Below are positions 47,995 to 48,720 of a stretch of DNA of 48,720 bases, piece by piece. Below the pieces are notes generated by a model that was not told the origin of the DNA, did not search any database, and saw nothing but the letters and a program-made list of their open reading frames with translations. The DNA comes from Treponema sp. GTDB lineage: Bacteria; Spirochaetota; Spirochaetia; Treponematales; Treponemataceae. The stretch lies in assembly GCA_024697295.1 (NCBI GenBank), contig JAILFZ010000120.1:1-48720 (forward strand). The letters run 5' to 3'. Within the stretch, counting starts at the first letter, position 1, and each line of letters starts with the position of its first letter. The translations under genes were made by a program, and so were the position numbers.

Positions 47995-48720
47995 AACGCC
48001 GCAGGTAATTTCGTAGCTGATTGTATTTGTATCGTCAGCGATTTTCTGGGCACTTTGAAGGGCGCCGCTTTCTTCAGGTCCAAAGAACAAAACCTTGTCC
48101 CATCTTTTGACTTCGTTGTTTTCCGCTCCAAGATCAACCATGCACTGGTCCATGCAGATCCGTCCGCAGACAGGATATTCCCTGCCGCCGATTGTAACTT
48201 TGAGGCTTACCTTGTCCTGATTAAAGCAGCGGAATAGTCCGTCAGCATATCCAACCGGAAGCACAGCAATTTTTGTAGGCTTTCTGCTCGTCCACTTACG
48301 GCCGTAAGAAATGCTCATCCCCCTGTCAAAGTCGCGTATGGCACAGACTTCACTTTCAAATGCCATAACAGGCTTGAGTTCAATTTCAATTCCAAGTTTT
48401 TTGAGTGTCTGACGGTCAAAATCTCCGGGATAATAACCGTAAACAACGATTCCCGGACGGCACATATCAAGGTGCATGTCAGGCCTGAGCAGGGTTAAAG
48501 CCGAGTTTGCGCAGTGGCGGATTCCAGGGTCGATCCCTGCGTCCTTTACGTTCTGAACGGCGCTCATAAACTTTTTGAACTGCTCTTCCGTGTACTTCAA
48601 GTCACTTTTTGAATTACAGTCAGCGACAGAAAAATGCGTACACATTCCGCCGAGTTTAAGGCTTCCGGTTGAACTTATGTATTCTGCAACCTTTCCTGCA
48701 TCCTGCGGGAGGCATCCGAT
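47962..48720 (-). CDS. alr: Alanine racemase, C-terminal portion (5' end beyond window)
   Basis: CRPGIVVYGYYPGDFD, KIAVLPVGYADGLFRCFNQ, VCGRICMDQCMVDLG. The frame stays open to 48720 (IGCLPQDAGKVAEYISSTGSLKLGGMCTHF). Confidence 0.93.
   Translation of the reverse strand: MGCLPQDAGKVAEYISSTGSLKLGGMCTHFSVADCNSKSDLKYTEEQFKKFMSAVQNVKDAGIDPGIRHCANSALTLLRPDMHLDMCRPGIVVYGYYPGDFDRQTLKKLGIEIELKPVMAFESEVCAIRDFDRGMSISYGRKWTSRKPTKIAVLPVGYADGLFRCFNQDKVSLKVTIGGREYPVCGRICMDQCMVDLGAENNEVKRWDKVLFFGPEESGALQSAQKIADDTNTISYEITCGVSKRVPRVFVE

Noticed and set aside
1-48720. Mobile elements, prophage, toxin-antitoxin or biosynthetic cluster
   Set aside because: No transposase, integrase, phage structural or toxin-antitoxin pair motifs seen; gene content is housekeeping throughout.

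Overview
This 48.7 kb window looks like a stable core-chromosome segment of a spirochaete. The gene content and protein style suggest a host-associated or rumen Treponema, which is an inference. Nearly all genes lie on the minus strand in long, tightly coupled operons. In order they are: the rod-shape cluster rodA-mrdA-mreDCB; a TPR gene; RNase P RNA; a zinc-ribbon gene, rpoD, dnaG, mltG, a 72-aa ORF and an MBL hydrolase; tRNA-Thr and tRNA-Tyr with their own promoter and terminator; an aroH-type chorismate mutase and an SPFH-like gene; plus-strand cca; avtA-clpC-mcsB-mcsA; LolC/D/E-like genes; ftsY; a PEGA-like gene; prfB with a programmed +1 frameshift; an orphan Cas2-like gene; TPR and CorC-like genes; ybeY, a 7TM-HD gene and phoH; an LptD-like gene; uvrA; trpS; an orphan solute-binding protein; plus-strand folC; and a partial alr. 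I see no transposon, prophage or CRISPR array. The observations most worth follow-up are: (1) an mcsA-mcsB-clpC locus without ctsR, whose McsB lacks residues expected at the guanidino-kinase active site and has no ATG/GTG/TTG start upstream of its conserved N-terminus; (2) a pair of similar hairpin-rich intergenic elements with apparent stem covariation; (3) an orphan Cas2-like gene behind a near-consensus promoter that predicts a leaderless mRNA, with similar architecture at folC and the solute-binding protein gene; (4) the prfB frameshift site. All homology calls were made by eye from motifs, with no database search.
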